Of a stretch of DNA of 64,000 bases, positions 11,008 to 24,486 are shown one piece after another (within the stretch, counting starts at the first letter, position 1; every line of letters starts with the position of its first letter). Made by a program: the position numbers and the translations under genes. Source of the DNA: Glandiceps talaboti (Eukaryota; Hemichordata; Enteropneusta; Spengelidae); the NCBI RefSeq assembly GCF_964340395.1, contig NC_135563.1, positions 496,001-560,000 of the forward strand, given 5' to 3'. The notes under the pieces were generated by a model. The model did no database searches and was not told the DNA's origin. It saw only the letters and a program-made list of their open reading frames with translations.

Positions 11008-14000
11008 AGTACTCTGGTTGGTACTGTTAATGTGAGCTGTACTCTGGTTGGTACTGTTAATGTGAGCTGTAGTCTAGTTGGTACTGTTAATGTCAGCTGT
11101 AGTCTTGTTGGTACTGTTAATTACAGCTGTAGTCTAGTTGGTACTGTTAATGTGAGCTGTACTCTGGTTGGTACTGTTAATTACAGCTGTAGTCTGGTTG
11201 GTACTGTAAATGTGAGCTGTACTCTGGTTGGTACTGTTAATGTGAGCTGTAGTCTGGTTGGTACTGTTAATGTGAGCCGTAGTCTGGTTGGTACTGTTAA
11301 TGTAAGCTGTACTCTAGTTAGTACTGTTAATGTGAGCTGTACTCTGGTTGGTACTGTTAATGTGAGCTGTAGTCTAGTTGGTACTGTTAATGTGAGCTGT
11401 AGTCTTGTACTGTTAATTACAGCTGTACTCTAGTTAGTACTGTTAATGTGAGCTGAACTCTGGTCGGTACTGTTAATGTGAGCTGTAGTCTTGTACTGTT
11501 AATTACAGCTGTACTCTGGTTGGTACTGTAAATGTGAGCTTTACTCTGGTTGGTACTGTAAATGTGAGCTTTACTCTGGTTGGTACTGTTAATGTGAGCT
11601 GTACTCTGGTTGGTACTGTTAATTACAGCTGTAGTCTGGTTGGTACTGTTAATGTGAGCTGTACTCTGGTTGGTACTGTTAATTACAGCTGTAGTCTTGT
11701 TGGTACTGTTAATTACAGCTGTAGTCTAGTTGGCACTGTTAATGTGAGCTGTAGTCTGGTTGGTACTGTTAATTACAGCTGTAGTCTGGTTGGTACTGTT
11801 AATTACAGCTGTAGTCTGGTTGGTACTGTTAATTACAGCTGTAGTCTGGTGGTTGGTACAGTGAATATCAGCTATAGTCTAGTTGGTACTGTTAATGTCT
11901 GCTGTACTCTGGTTGGTACTGTTAATTACAGCTGTAGTCTGGTTGGTACTGTTAATTACAGCTGTAGTCTGGTGGTTGGTACAGTGAATATCAGCTGTAG
12001 TCTGGTTGGTACTGTTAATGTCTGCTGTACTCTGGTTGGTACTGTTAATTACAGCTGTAGTCTTGTTGGTACTGTTAATTACAGCTGTAGTCTGGTTGGT
12101 ACTGTTAATTACAGCTGTAGTCTGGTTGGTACTGTTAATTGCAGCTGTAGTCTGGTGGTTGGTACAGTGAATATCAGCTGTAGTCTGGTTGGTACTGTTA
12201 ATGTCTGCTGTACTCTGGTTGGTACTGTTAATGTGAGCTGTAGTCTGGTTGGGACTGTTAATGTGAGCTGTACTCTGGTTGGGACTGTTAATGTGAGCTG
12301 TAGTCTGGTTGGGACTGTTAATGTGAGTTGTAGTGTGGTTGGGACTGTTAATGTGAGCTGTACTCTGGTTGGGACTGTTAATGTGAGCTGTAGTCTGGTT
12401 GGGACTGTTAATGTGAGCTGTACTCTGGTTGGGACTGTTAATGTGAGCTGTAGTCTGGTTGGGACTGTTAATGTGAGTTGTAGTCTGGTTGGTACTGTTA
12501 ATGTGAGCTGTAGTCTGGTTGGTACTGTTAATGTGAGTTGTAGTCTGGTTGGTACTGTAAATGTGAGCTGTACTCTGGTTGGTACTGTAAATGTGATGAG
12601 CTGTACTCTGGTTGGTACTTTTAATGTGAGCTGTACTCTGGTTGGTACTGTTAATGTCAGCTGTAGTCTAGTTGGTACTGTTAATGTGAGCTGTAGTCTG
12701 GTTGGGACTGTTAATGTGAGTTGTAGTCTGGTTGGTACTGTAAATGTGAGCTGTACTCTGGTTGGTACTTTTAATGTGAGCTGTACTCTGGTTGGTACTG
12801 TTAATGTCAGCTGTAGTCTAGTTGGTACTGTTAATGTGAGCTGTAGTCTGGTTGGTACTGTTAATTACAGCTGTAGTCTGGTTGGCACTGTAAATGTGAG
12901 CTGTAGTCTGGTTGGTACTGTAAATGTGAGCTGTAGTCTGGTTGGTACTGTTAATATCAGCTGTAGTCTGGTTGGTACTGTAAATGTGAGCTGTACTCTG
13001 GTTGGTACTGTAAATGTGAGCTGTATTCTGGTTGGTACTGTTAATGTGAGCTGCAGTCTGGTTGGTACTGTTAATGTGAGCTGTACTCTGGTTGGTACTG
13101 TTAATTACAGCTGTAGTCTGGTTGGTACTGTAAATGTGAGCTGTAGTCTTGTTGGTACTGTAAATGTGAGCTGTATTCTGGTTGGTACTGTTAATGTGAG
13201 CTGTAGTCTGGTTGGTACTGTTAATGTGAGCTGTACTCTGGTTGGTACTGTTAATTACAGCTGTAGTCTGGTTGATACTGTTAATGTCTGCTGTAGTCTT
13301 GTTGGCACTTTTAATGTGAGCTGTAGACTGGTTGGTACTGTTAATGTGAGCTGTAGTCTGGTTGGTACTGTTAATGTGAGCTGTAGTCTGGTTGGTACTG
13401 TTAATGTTAGCTGTAGTCTAGTTTGTACTGTTAATGTGAGCTGTAGTCTGGTTGGTACTGTTAATTACAGCTGTAGTCTTGTTGGTACTGTCAATTACAG
13501 CTGTAGTCTAGTTGGCACTGTTAATGTGAGCTGTAGTCTGGTTGGTACTATTAATTACAGCTGTAGTCTGGTTGGTACTGTTATTTACAGCTGTAGTCTG
13601 GTTGGTACTGTTAATTACAGCTGTAGTCTGGTTGGTACTGTTAATATCAGCTGTAGTCTGGTTGGTACTGTTAATGTTAGCTGTAGTCTGGTTGGTACTG
13701 TTAATGTTAGCTGTAGTCTGGTTGGTACTGTTAATGTTAGCTGTACTCTGGTTGGTACTGTTAATGTTAGCTGTAGTCTGGTTGGTACTGTTAATATCAG
13801 CTGTAGTCTGGTTGGTACTGTTAATGTGAGCTGTAGTCTGGTTGGTACTGTAAATGTGAGCTGTAGTCTGGTTGGTACTGTTAATATCAGCTGTAGTCTG
13901 GTTGATACTGTTAATGTCAGCTGTACTCTGGTTGGTACTGTTAATTGCAGCTGTAGTCTGGTTGGTACTGTTAATTACAGCTGTAGTCTGGTTGGTACTG

Positions 14001-16740
14001 TTAATGTTAGCCGTAGTCTGGTTGGTACTGTTAATGTTAGCTGTAGTCTGGTTGGTACTGTTAATGTGAGCTGTACTCTGGTTGGTACTGTTAATGTCAG
14101 CTGTAGTCTGATTGGTGTTGTTAATGTGAGCTGTAGTCTAGTTTGTACTGTTAATGTGAGCTGTAGTCTTGTTGGCACTTTTAATGTCAGCTGTACTGTG
14201 GTTGGGACTGTTAATATCAGCTGTAGTCTGGTTGGTTCTGTTAATGTTAGCTGTACTCTGGTTGGTACTGTTAATTACAGCTGTAGTCTGGTTGGTACTG
14301 TTAATGTCAGCTGTAGTCTAGTTGGTACTGTTAATGTGAGCTGTAGTCTGGTTGGTACTGTTAATGTCAGCTGTAGTCTAGTTGGTACTGTTAATGTGAG
14401 CTGTAGTCTGGTTGGTACTGTTAATTACAGCTGTAGTCTGGTTGGCACTGTAAATGTGAGCTGTAGTCTGGTTGGTACTGTAAATGTGAGCTGTAGTCTG
14501 GTTGGTACTGTTAATATCAGCTGTAGTCTGGTTGGTACTGTAAATGTGAGCTGTACTCTGGTTGGTACTGTAAATGTGAGCTGTATTCTGGTTGGTACTG
14601 TTAATGTGAGCTGCAGTCTGGTTGGTACTGTTAATGTGAGCTGTACTCTGGTTGGTACTGTTAATTACAGCTGTAGTCTGGTTGGTACTGTAAATGTGAG
14701 CTGTAGTCTTGTTGGTACTGTAAATGTGAGCTGTATTCTGGTTGGTACTGTTAATGTGAGCTGTAGTCTGGTTGGTACTGTTAATGTGAGCTGTACTCTG
14801 GTTGGTACTGTTAATTACAGCTGTAGTCTGGTTGATACTGTTAATGTCTGCTGTAGTCTTGTTGGCACTTTTAATGTGAGCTGTAGACTGGTTGGTACTG
14901 TTAATGTGAGCTGTAGTCTGGTTGGTACTGTTAATGTGAGCTGTAGTCTGGTTGGTACTGTTAATGTTAGCTGTAGTCTGGTTGGTACTGTTAATGTGAG
15001 CTGTACTCTGGTTGATACTGTTAATGTGAGCTGTACTCTGGTTGGTACTGTTAATGTGAGCTGTACTCTGGTTGGTACTGTTAATGTGACTAGTCTGGTT
15101 GGTACTGTTAATGTGAGCTGTACTCTGGTTGGTACTGTTAATTACAGCTGTAGTCTTGTTGGTACTGTCAATTACAGCTGTAGTCTAGTTGGCACTGTTA
15201 ATGTGAGCTGTAGTCTGGTTGGTACTATTAATTACAGCTGTAGTCTGGTTGGTACTGTTATTTACAGCTGTAGTCTGGTTGGTACTGTTAATTACAGCTG
15301 TAGTCTGGTTGGTACTGTTAATATCAGCTGTAGTCTGGTTGGTACTGTTAATGTTAGCTGTAGTCTGGTTGGTACTGTTAATGTTAGCTGTAGTCTGGTT
15401 GGTACTGTTAATGTTAGCTGTACTCTGGTTGGTACTGTTAATGTTAGCTGTAGTCTGGTTGGTACTGTTAATATCAGCTGTAGTCTGGTTGGTACTGTTA
15501 ATGTGAGCTGTAGTCTGGTTGGTACTGTAAATGTGAGCTGTAGTCTGGTTGGTACTGTTAATATCAGCTGTAGTCTGGTTGATACTGTTAATGTCAGCTG
15601 TACTCTGGTTGGTACTGTTAATTACAGCTGTAGTCTGGTTGGTACTGTTAATTACAGCTGTAGTCTGGTTGGTACTGTTAATGTTAGCCGTAGTCTGGTT
15701 GGTACTGTTAATGTTAGCTGTAGTCTGGTTGGTACTGTTAATGTGAGCTGTACTCTGGTTGGTACTGTTAATGTCAGCTGTAGTCTGATTGGTGTTGTTA
15801 ATGTGAGCTGTAGTCTAGTTTGTACTGTTAATGTGAGCTGTAGTCTTGTTGGCACTTTTAATGTCAGCTGTACTGTGGTTGGGACTGTTAATATCAGCTG
15901 TAGTCTGGTTGGTTCTGTTAATGTTAGCTGTACTCTGGTTGGTACTGTTAATTACAGCTGTGGTCTGGTTGGTACTGTTAATGTCAGCTGTAGTCTGCTG
16001 GTTAGTACAGTGAATATCAGCTTCAGTCTGGTTTGCACTTTTAATGTGAGCTGTAGTCTGGTTGGTACTGTTAATGTGAGCTGTAGTCTGGTTGGTACTG
16101 TTAATGTGAGCTGTACTCTGGTTGGTACTGTTAATGTGAGCCGTAGTCTGGTTGGTACTGTTAATGTCAGCTGTACTCTGGTTGGTACTGTTAATGTGAG
16201 CCGTAGTCTGGTTGGTACTGTTAATATCAGCTGTAGTCTGGTTGGTACTGTTAATGTGAGCTGTACTCTGGTTGGTACTGTTAATGTGAGCTGTAGTCTG
16301 GTTGATACTGTTAATGTGAGCTGTAGTCTGGTTGGTACTGTTAATGTGAGCTGTAGTCTGGTTGGTACTGTTAATGTGAGCTGTAGTCTGGTTGGTACTG
16401 TTAATGTGAGCTGTAGTCTGGTTGATACTGTTATTGTGAGCTGTAGTCTGGTTGGTACTGTTAATGTGAGCTGTAGTCTGGTTGGTACTGTTAATGTGAG
16501 CTGTAGTCTGGTTGGTACTGTTAATGTGAGCTGTAGTCTGGTTGGTACTGTTAATGTGCGCTGTAGTCTGGTTGATACTGTTAATGTGAGCTGTACTCTG
16601 GTTGGTACTGTTAATGTGAGCTGTAGTCTGGTTGGTACTGTTAATGTCTGGTGTAGTCTGGTTGATACTGTTAATGTCAGCTGTAGTCTGCTGGTTGGTA
16701 CTGTTAATATTAGTTGTAGCCTGCTTGTTGGTACTGTTAC
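11008..16740. repeat. Minisatellite, 30-bp unit, ~190 copies
   Basis: The consensus is agctgtagtctggttggtac followed by tgttaatgtg, with variants ttac/atat/atgt before (c/g)agctgt and act/agt before ctgg. It starts about 175 bp after exon 2. Because 30 is divisible by three, one frame is open for 1,756 codons as (SLVGTVNVSC)n, but other frames on both strands are also open and variation is not concentrated at third positions. A large internal duplication is visible: the variant order from about 12841 to 14280 recurs from about 14401 to 15960, offset 1,560 bp at first and 1,677 bp after about 15000. Many units contain ttaattacag|ctg, an acceptor look-alike. Confidence 0.95.
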
Positions 16741-16879
16741 AGACATGATAAAGATTCTTGTCCATCTATATATCTCTCTGTCTGCCTATCTGTGGTTGAC
16801 TTAAACTTAAAGAAACTTAAAGTCAAAAAGCACTGGGAAGAATAATTTGAATTTTTGTAGTGATGTTGATTTCATTCTC

Positions 16880-18262
16880 TAGTTACACAACTGAACTAAC
16901 GAAGTCCAAGTGCTATACATGCATGATGTGGTGTCTGGGTACCTGTCTGTCTGTCTGTGTATCTCTCTGTCTGTATGTATGTATGTATTTGTGTGTGTGT
17001 GGATGACTTCAATCGATTGCCTTGGTACATTACTTTTGGAGTTTAGTTCAGAAATTGTTCAAGTGAAAATGATCGTATCAGAGATATGCATTTATGGTCA
17101 AAAATGTGATTTTTGGTATAAAAAACTTAGATTATTGGGTAGATTGCCGTGAAATTTGGTGGGAACATTCTTAGGGGTGTTTAGATCGAGAAGTGTTCAT
17201 GATATGATGATCTCATCAGCGATATGCAAATTAGGTCTAAAATGTGTCTTTTTGGTCAAAAATCTTTAATTCCAAAACCATTGAGCAGATTGGGCTGAAA
17301 TTTGGTTGGAACATTCTTCATTGTGTTTATATTAAGAATTGTTTATGACATGATGATCCCATCAGTGATATGCAAATTAAGTCTAAAAATGTGTCTTCTT
17401 GGTCATAAGTCTTTAATTCAAGAAATGTATGCAAATATGTCTAGCAACATGACTACATCCACAACTCAGAAACCTTGGTATTTGGTGGGGACATTACTTT
17501 TGGTGTCTAGTTGGGAAATTCTTCAAAGCAAAATGATTGCATCACAGGCATCACAAAATTGATTATTGTGGTGAGACTGAAATTTGGTGAGATGTTTCTA
17601 GAAGTGATATTCTACAGATTTTGTTCAAAACATTTTGACACAATTGGCCCTAGCAACATGACCACGCCCATGTCAACAGTCAAATGGTCACATATATATT
17701 GCAAAGATTAATAGACAACTGAATAAACATTCCAAAAATGTATGTAAATATGCCTAGCAACAAGACCGTGCCTATAGCAACAGCTTAACAATCACATACC
17801 TTGCAAAGATAACATGGATTAATAGACAACTGAATAAACATTCCAAAAATGTATGGAATTGTGCCTAACAACAAGACCACACCCATAGCAACAGCCAAAT
17901 GATTGCATATATTGCATAGATAACAACAGGGATTATAGACAACTAAATAAACATTCCAAAACTTTATGCAAATATGCCTATCAACAAGACCATGCCCATA
18001 GCAACTGCCAAATTGTCACATATATTGCAAAGATAACAACAGGGATTAATAGACAACTACATAAACATTCCAATAGTGTATGCAAATGTGCCTATCACAA
18101 GACCATGCCCATAGCAACAGCCAAATGATGGCGTGTATGGTAAAGGTAACAACAGGGCTTGACAGGCAACTGGATAAACATTCAGCAAATAAACACCTAC
18201 ATGTACATGTATACATAGTGTGGATCAGCAGGTGGATAAAACTGTACAGTTGTGCTGCAATG
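16880..18262 (+). mobile_element. AGCACAACTG-family TIR element, near full length
   Basis: A degraded head (tacacaactgaactaacg) is followed by tctgtctgtctg and gtatgtatgtat runs. The standard body follows ('gattgcc', 'attggg(c/t)...gaaattt', 'gatatgcaaattaggtctaaaa'). Four to five degenerate ~110-bp tandem units come next, with 'gcaacaagaccatgcccatagcaacagccaaat', 'attgcaaagataacaacagggatt' and 'gacaactgaataaacattc'. The tail is gtacagttgtgct, the inverse of the head. No coding capacity. It lies in the exon 2-3 intron. Confidence 0.75.
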
Positions 18263-18299
18263 CCATTGGCACTATTTTATTTATATTATCTCCAATAAT

Positions 18300-19264
18300 G
18301 ACACTATCAAGTAATAGCATCTGAAAGTAAAGTCTCTGACAGACAAACCCCTATAGAAATAGTGGGATATCCCAGGCTAAAGGTCATCATAACTATAATT
18401 TATGCAAAGTGTGGTATATTTGTATTTGGAGACTGTTTTAAAAGCTATTTCCTCAATTAAAATATATAGAGAAAAAGCAAGGATAATTCCTTTCTTGAAA
18501 GAAATATAGAATGATAAAAAATATGTAACTCTTTCAGTTTATATGAGGAATTATTTTTATTCAAAGGATCACATGGAAATTTGTAATAGTTGTTGAAACA
18601 CCTGACAACAATGAATTATGTATTGCAGTATAAATACATTCTGATCAAATGAATTTCATTTAAGATGTTGGTCCTTGAAATGGCACGACTGTCATATCAA
18701 TATTTATATACTCAATTCGTTTTGTATTGTTAGATGCAAATTGTTTATACCATATTTGTGATGAATTTTAATACAGTCAAAAATAACTTTGTGCACCCAG
18801 CAAAAGTTAGATGTTTAGTTGAAGCAAAGGGGTCAGATAAAATGAATAGCTAAATGAGAGTAGAAACATGTAGAGGCCAGTTCTGCAAACATCTATGATG
18901 TGTGCAATTGTGCAAACTGTTTGATTAACTTCTGCCACATGATGAGCTTTGCCAGACCTAAAACACCATCCACATTGAAGAGAGAGAAACTGCATAAGGT
19001 AGTGTAATATCACACAACCAAATGTTATGTAGTTTTGTGATAATCCATAATGTCGTAATGTGGTAATGTGGTGATATATATTATGGCATAGCAATGATAT
19101 CACTATTATAATAGCTATTGTGAGTTGTTGATTAACAAAGATTGAATAATGTTAATTAGAGTAAGATGGAACTGAAGGTTACCTGATGTCCACTATTGTT
19201 GTCAATGTTTTCAACAAATCCTAAATGAGAACATCCCTATAGACTGCAGTGCAATGGTAAGGTT
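18300..19264 (+). other. Intron sequence, no feature seen
   Basis: AT-rich unique sequence between a transposon copy and the 56-bp minisatellite. No exon or element could be supported. Confidence 0.5.
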
Positions 19265-22200
19265 GATCAAAGACTTTCTATTTGGATTGACTTTTGATAG
19301 CACATAATACTGTAATTGGCTGTATACCTTTCTATTTGGATTGACTTTTGATAGCTCACATAATACTGTAATTGGCTGTATACCTTTCTATTTGGATTGA
19401 GTTCTGATAGCTCACATAATACTGTAATTGGCTGTATACCTTTCTATTTGGATTGAGTTCTGATAGCTCACATAATACTGTAATTGGCTGTATACCTTTC
19501 TATTTGGATTGAGTTCTGATAGCTCACATAATACTGCAATTGGCTGTATACCTTTCTATTCGGATTGAGTTCTGATAGCTCACATAATAATGTAATTGGC
19601 TGTATAACTTTCTATTTGGATTGACTTTTGATAGCTCACATAATACTGTAATTGGCTGTATACCTTTCTATTTCGATTGAGTTCTGATAGCTCACATAAT
19701 ACTGTAATTGGCTGTATACCTTTCTATTTGGATTGAGTTCTGATAGCTCACATAATACTGCAATTGGCTGTATACCTTTCTATTCAGATTGAGTTCTGAT
19801 AGCTCACATAATACTGCAATTGGCTGTATACCTTTCTATTCAGATTGAGTTCTGATAGCTCACATAATACTGTAATTGGCTGTATACCTTTCTATTTGGA
19901 TTGACTTTTAATAGCTCACATAATACTGTAATTGGCTGTATACCTTTCTATTTTGATTGAGTTCTGATAGCTCACATAATACTGCAATTGGCTGTATACC
20001 TTTCTATTTGGATTGACTTTTGATAGCTCACATAATACTGCAATTGGCTGTATACCTTTCTATTTGGATTGAGTTCTGATAGCTCATATAATACTGCAAT
20101 TGGCTGTATACCTTTCTATTTGGATTGACTTTTGATAGCTCACATAATACAGCATTTGGCTGTATACCTTTCTATTAAGATTGACTTTTGATAGCTCACA
20201 CGATACTGTAATTGGCTGTATACCTTTCTATTTGGATTGAGTTCTGATAGCTCACACGATACTGCAATTGGCTGTATACCTTTCTATTCAGATTGACTTT
20301 TGATAGCTCACACGATACTGTAATTGGCTGTATACCTTTCTATTCAGATTGACTTTTGATAGCTCACACGATACTGTAATTGGCTGTATACCTTTCTATT
20401 TGGATTGACTTTTGATAGCTCACACGATACTGTTATTGGCTGTATACCTTTCTATTCAGATTGACTTTTGATAGCTCACACGATACTGTAATTGGCTGTA
20501 TACCTTTCTATTCAGATTGACTTTTGATAGCTCACACAATACTGTAATTGGCTGTATACCTTTCTATTTGGATTGACTTTTGATAGCTCACACAATACTG
20601 TAATTGGCTGTATACCTTTCTATTTGGATTGAGTTCTGATAGCTCACACGATACTGCAATTGGCTGTATACCTTTCTATTCAGATTGACTTTTGATAGCT
20701 CACACGATACTGTAATTGGCTGTATACCTTTCTATTCAGATTGACTTTTGATAGCTCACACAATACTGTTATTGGCTGTATACCTTTCTATTTGGATTGA
20801 CTTTTGATAGCTCACACAATACTGTAATTGGCTGTATACCTTTCTATTTGGATTGAGTTCTGATAGCTCACATAATACTGTAATTGGCTGTATACCTTTC
20901 TATTTGGATTGAGTTCTGATAGCTCACATAATACTGCAATTGGCTGTATACCTTTCTATTCGGATTGAGTTCTGATAGCTCACATAATAATGTAATTGGC
21001 TGTATAACTTTCTATTTGGATTGACTTTTGATTGCTCACATAATACTGTAATTGGCTGTATACCTTTCTATTTCGATTGAGTTCTGATAGCTCACATAAT
21101 ACTGTAATTGGCTGTATACCTTTCTATTCAGATTGACTTTTAATAGCTCACATAATACTGTAATTGGCTGTATACCTTTCTATTTTGATTGAGTTCTGAT
21201 AGCTCACATAATACTGCAATTGGCTGTATACCTTTCTATTTGGATTGAGTTCTGATAGCTCACATAATACTGCAATTGGCTGTATACCTTTCTATTCAGA
21301 TTGAGTTCTGATAGCTCACATAATACTGTAATTGGCTGTATACCTTTCTATTTGGATTGACTTTTAATAGCTCACATAATACTGTAATTGGCTGTATACC
21401 TTTCTATTTTGATTGAGTTCTGATAGCTCACATAATACTGCAATTGGCTGTATACCTTTCTATTTGGATTGACTTTTGATAGCTCACATAATACTGCAAT
21501 TGGCTGTATACCTTTCTATTTGGATTGAGTTCTGATAGCTCATATAATACTGCAATTGGCTGTATACCTTTCTATTTGGATTGACTTTTGATAGCTCACA
21601 TAATACAGCATTTGGCTGTATACCTTTCTATTAAGATTGACTTTTGATAGCTCACACGATACTGTAATTGGCTGTATACCTTTCTATTTGGATTGAGTGC
21701 TGATAGCTCACACGATACTGCAATTGGCTGTATACCTTTCTATTCAGATTGACTTTTGATAGCTCACACGATACTGTAATTGGCTGTATACCTTTCTATT
21801 CAGATTGACTTTTGATAGCTCACACGATACTGTAATTGGCTGTATACCTTTCTATTTGGATTGACTTTTGATAGCTCACACGATACTGTTATTGGCTGTA
21901 TACCTTTCTATTTGGATTGACTTTTGATAGCTCACATGATACTGTAATTGGCTGTATACCTTTCTATTCAGATTGACTTTTGATAGCTCACACAATACTG
22001 TAATTGGCTGTATACCTTTCTATTTGGATTGACTTTTGATAGCTCACACAATACTGTAATTGGCTGTATACCTTTCTATTTGGATTGACTTTTGATAGCT
22101 CACACAATACTGTAATTGGCTTTATACCTTTCTATTTGGATTGACTTTTGATAGCTCACACAATACTGTAATTGGCTGTATACCTTTCTATTTGGATTGA

Positions 22201-22521
22201 CTTTTGATAGCTCACACAATACTGTAATTGGCTGTATACCTTTCTATTTGGATTGACTTTTGATAGCTCACACGATACTGTAATTGGCTGTATACCTTTC
22301 TATTTGGATTGACTTTTGATAGCTCACAAGATACTGTAATTGGCTGTATACCTTTCTATTTGGATTGACTTTTGATAGCTCACAAGATACTGCAATTGGC
22401 TGTATACCTTTCTATTTGAATTGACTTTTGATAGCTCACAAGATACTGCAATTGGCTGTATACCTTTCTATTCAGATTGACTTTTGATAGCTCACAAGAT
22501 ACTGTAATTGGCTGTATACCT
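19265..22521. repeat. Minisatellite, 56-bp unit, ~58 copies
   Basis: The unit is tatttggattgacttttgat, agctcacataatactgtaat, tggctgtatacctttc. Variants (gagttctg for gacttttg, cacgat or cacaat for cataat, tgcaat for tgtaat) occur in blocks. The rare run 'acagcatttggctg...ctattaagattg' is found near 20150 and again near 21605, about 1.455 kb (26 units) apart with the same neighbours, showing a block duplication. It contains no long open frame. Confidence 0.95.
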
Positions 22522-23458
22522 ACAGTTAAAATGACACTATACCTGAGTTTTTTCAGCTATTTATTAATCTTTAGTGAAAATACTAACAAAACCTTAATTA
22601 AACAGTAACTATAAATGATGCTAGTTTAATATTGATGTATGCCTTCAAGTTTGATAGATATACATATTGAAATATCTGTATTCTCTCAAAAGGCTTTGTC
22701 ATGTACCTTTAGCTACAATGTATATTTAAACTCAAAATGACAGCACTAATTGTTTGCAGCTTAGTATTTTAAGTTTAATGCACCTTGTTTTCATAGATTA
22801 ATTGTTTGAAAGCATGTAAACTACATGACTGTACATGTATGTTTTAAATGTATAATGTATGTTTATGTATAATTTAAATGGTTTTTGGAAAGCCTGAAAG
22901 CTATATTTATGTTTGCATTTCAAAACGCCATTCAATTCTGTTGACGAGTCATACACTTGTCCATTTGCTATACATGTAAGTACGATTGACAGAATTTTAG
23001 GGATTTTCAATTTTCAGACATTGAAGTTAATTTAGGATATGTTGTGCAGCCCAGCCTATGTCTATACAAAGTCATTGATTCATGATGAAATGAATTCTTT
23101 TATTCTGTATTCATGCATAGAGTAGACATATCATACAAACCAGGTATAACCATATTATAACATATGGTTGGCAGAGAAGTGGAAAAGTGAATTGTAGATG
23201 TAGTAAACCAAAACAATTTCACAAGATACATCTATATTTGCCCTTCTTAAGTAGGACAGAACTGTTCATTTAAAATCTGATCAAAGACATCAAATATGGT
23301 ACTTTTGTGGTCAATATGTGCATAGTTCAGATTATTCTGTAAGATTTGTGTGACACTTTACAACCTGATAGGGCTGAACCGGATTGCGTTACAGTCTACG
23401 TTTTCTCAAAAAGTAGATTGTACATTTTCTATACATCGTTACTTCTGTTAAAGCTCTA
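22522..23458 (+). other. Intron sequence, no feature seen
   Basis: AT-rich unique sequence. An open minus-strand frame at 22798-23010 has no recognisable content. Confidence 0.5.
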
Positions 23459-23722
23459 CTCTCTATATATATTGGTACTTCTATAATATCTACATTGTCT
23501 ATATATTGATACATCTGTATGTCTATATTGTCTATATATTGGTACTTCTCATATCTACATTGTCTATATATTGATACATCTGTATGTCTATATTGTCTAT
23601 ATATTGGTACTTCTCATATCTACATTGTCTATATATTGATACATCTGTATATCTACCCGGTACATTGTCTGTATATTGGTACTTCTCTTATATCTATATT
23701 GTCTATATATTGGTACTTATGT
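23459..23722. repeat. Short tandem array of 'tctatatattggtacttct' units
   Basis: About four copies of a ~65-bp unit composed of two related halves (attgtctatatattggtact and attgtctatatattgataca) precede exon 3 by about 150 bp. One unit is interrupted by acccggtacattg. Confidence 0.8.
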
Positions 23723-23869
23723 TCAGAGTTTAACACTTTGATTATTGATATAACAACCATAAAACCGTGTGAAATACAGTTTTCATATCTGTTTGCCTAT
23801 ACAATCCAGCCAGTACATTAAATAATAAATGAATAAATTAATGCTTCTCCTCTGTTTCATTGATTGCAG

Positions 23870-23944
23870 GAGGATGATAGATTAACATCAGAGGACAAGA
23901 AGACATTGCTTGGGGCAAGAGCAATGCTTGACATTGCAGATTTG
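23870..23944 (+). CDS. Coiled-coil gene, exon 3
   Basis: The acceptor is tttcattgattgcag and the donor is GATTTG|gtaagt. The 75 nt begin EDDRLTSEDKK and end RAMLDIADL, in phase 0 at both ends. The peptide is charged and helical. The last seven bases of the exon and its donor form the first unit of a 43-bp tandem array that repeats the donor twelve more times downstream. Reading on past the first donor adds VSLDK and then TAA, so only the first donor keeps the frame open into exon 4. Product unidentified. Confidence 0.8.
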
Positions 23945-24481
23945 GTAAGTTTAGACAAGTAATCCCTGCACCATTATGGCAGATTTGGTAAGTTTAGACA
24001 AGTAATCCCTGCACCATTATGGTAGATTTGGTAAGTTTAGATAAGTAATCCCTGCACCATTATGGTAGATTTGGTAAGTTTAGACAAGTAATCCCTGCAC
24101 CATTATGGTAGATTTGGTAAGTTTAGACAAGTAATCCCTGCACCATTATGGTAGATTTGGTAAGTTTAGACAAGTAATCCCTGCACCCTTATGGTAGATT
24201 TGGTAAGTTTAGACAAGTAATCCCTGCACCATTATGGTAGATTTGGTAAGTTTAGATAACTAATAACGCCACCAATATTGTAGATTTGGTAAGTTTAGAT
24301 AACTAATAACGCCACCATCATGGTAGATTTGGTAAGTTTAGATAACTAATCACGCCACCATTATGGTAGATTTGGTAAGTTTAGATAACTAATAACGCCA
24401 CCAATATGGTAGGTTTGGTAAGTTTAGATAACTAATCACTCCACCAATATTGTAGATTTGGTAAGTGTAGATAAGTAATCC
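23935..24481 (+). repeat. 43-bp minisatellite repeating the exon-3 splice donor 13 times
   Basis: GATTTGGTAAGT (one unit has GGTTTG) occurs with GT at 23945, 23988, 24031 and on to 24461, exactly every 43 bp. The rest of the unit is ttagacaagtaatccctgca and ccattatggta. Later units change to ttagataactaataacgcca. The exon's own donor is unit 1, and unit 2 begins gcagatttg as in the exon, so the array grew out of the exon-intron junction. Confidence 0.95.
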
Positions 24482-24486
24482 CTGCA

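Noticed and set aside
11534-16804. 1,756-codon open frame (SLVGTVNVSC)n as a giant repeat protein
   Set aside because: The 30-bp unit is stop-free in several frames on both strands, variants do not favour synonymous change, it has no separate non-repeat domain, and it sits in an intron of the coiled-coil gene.
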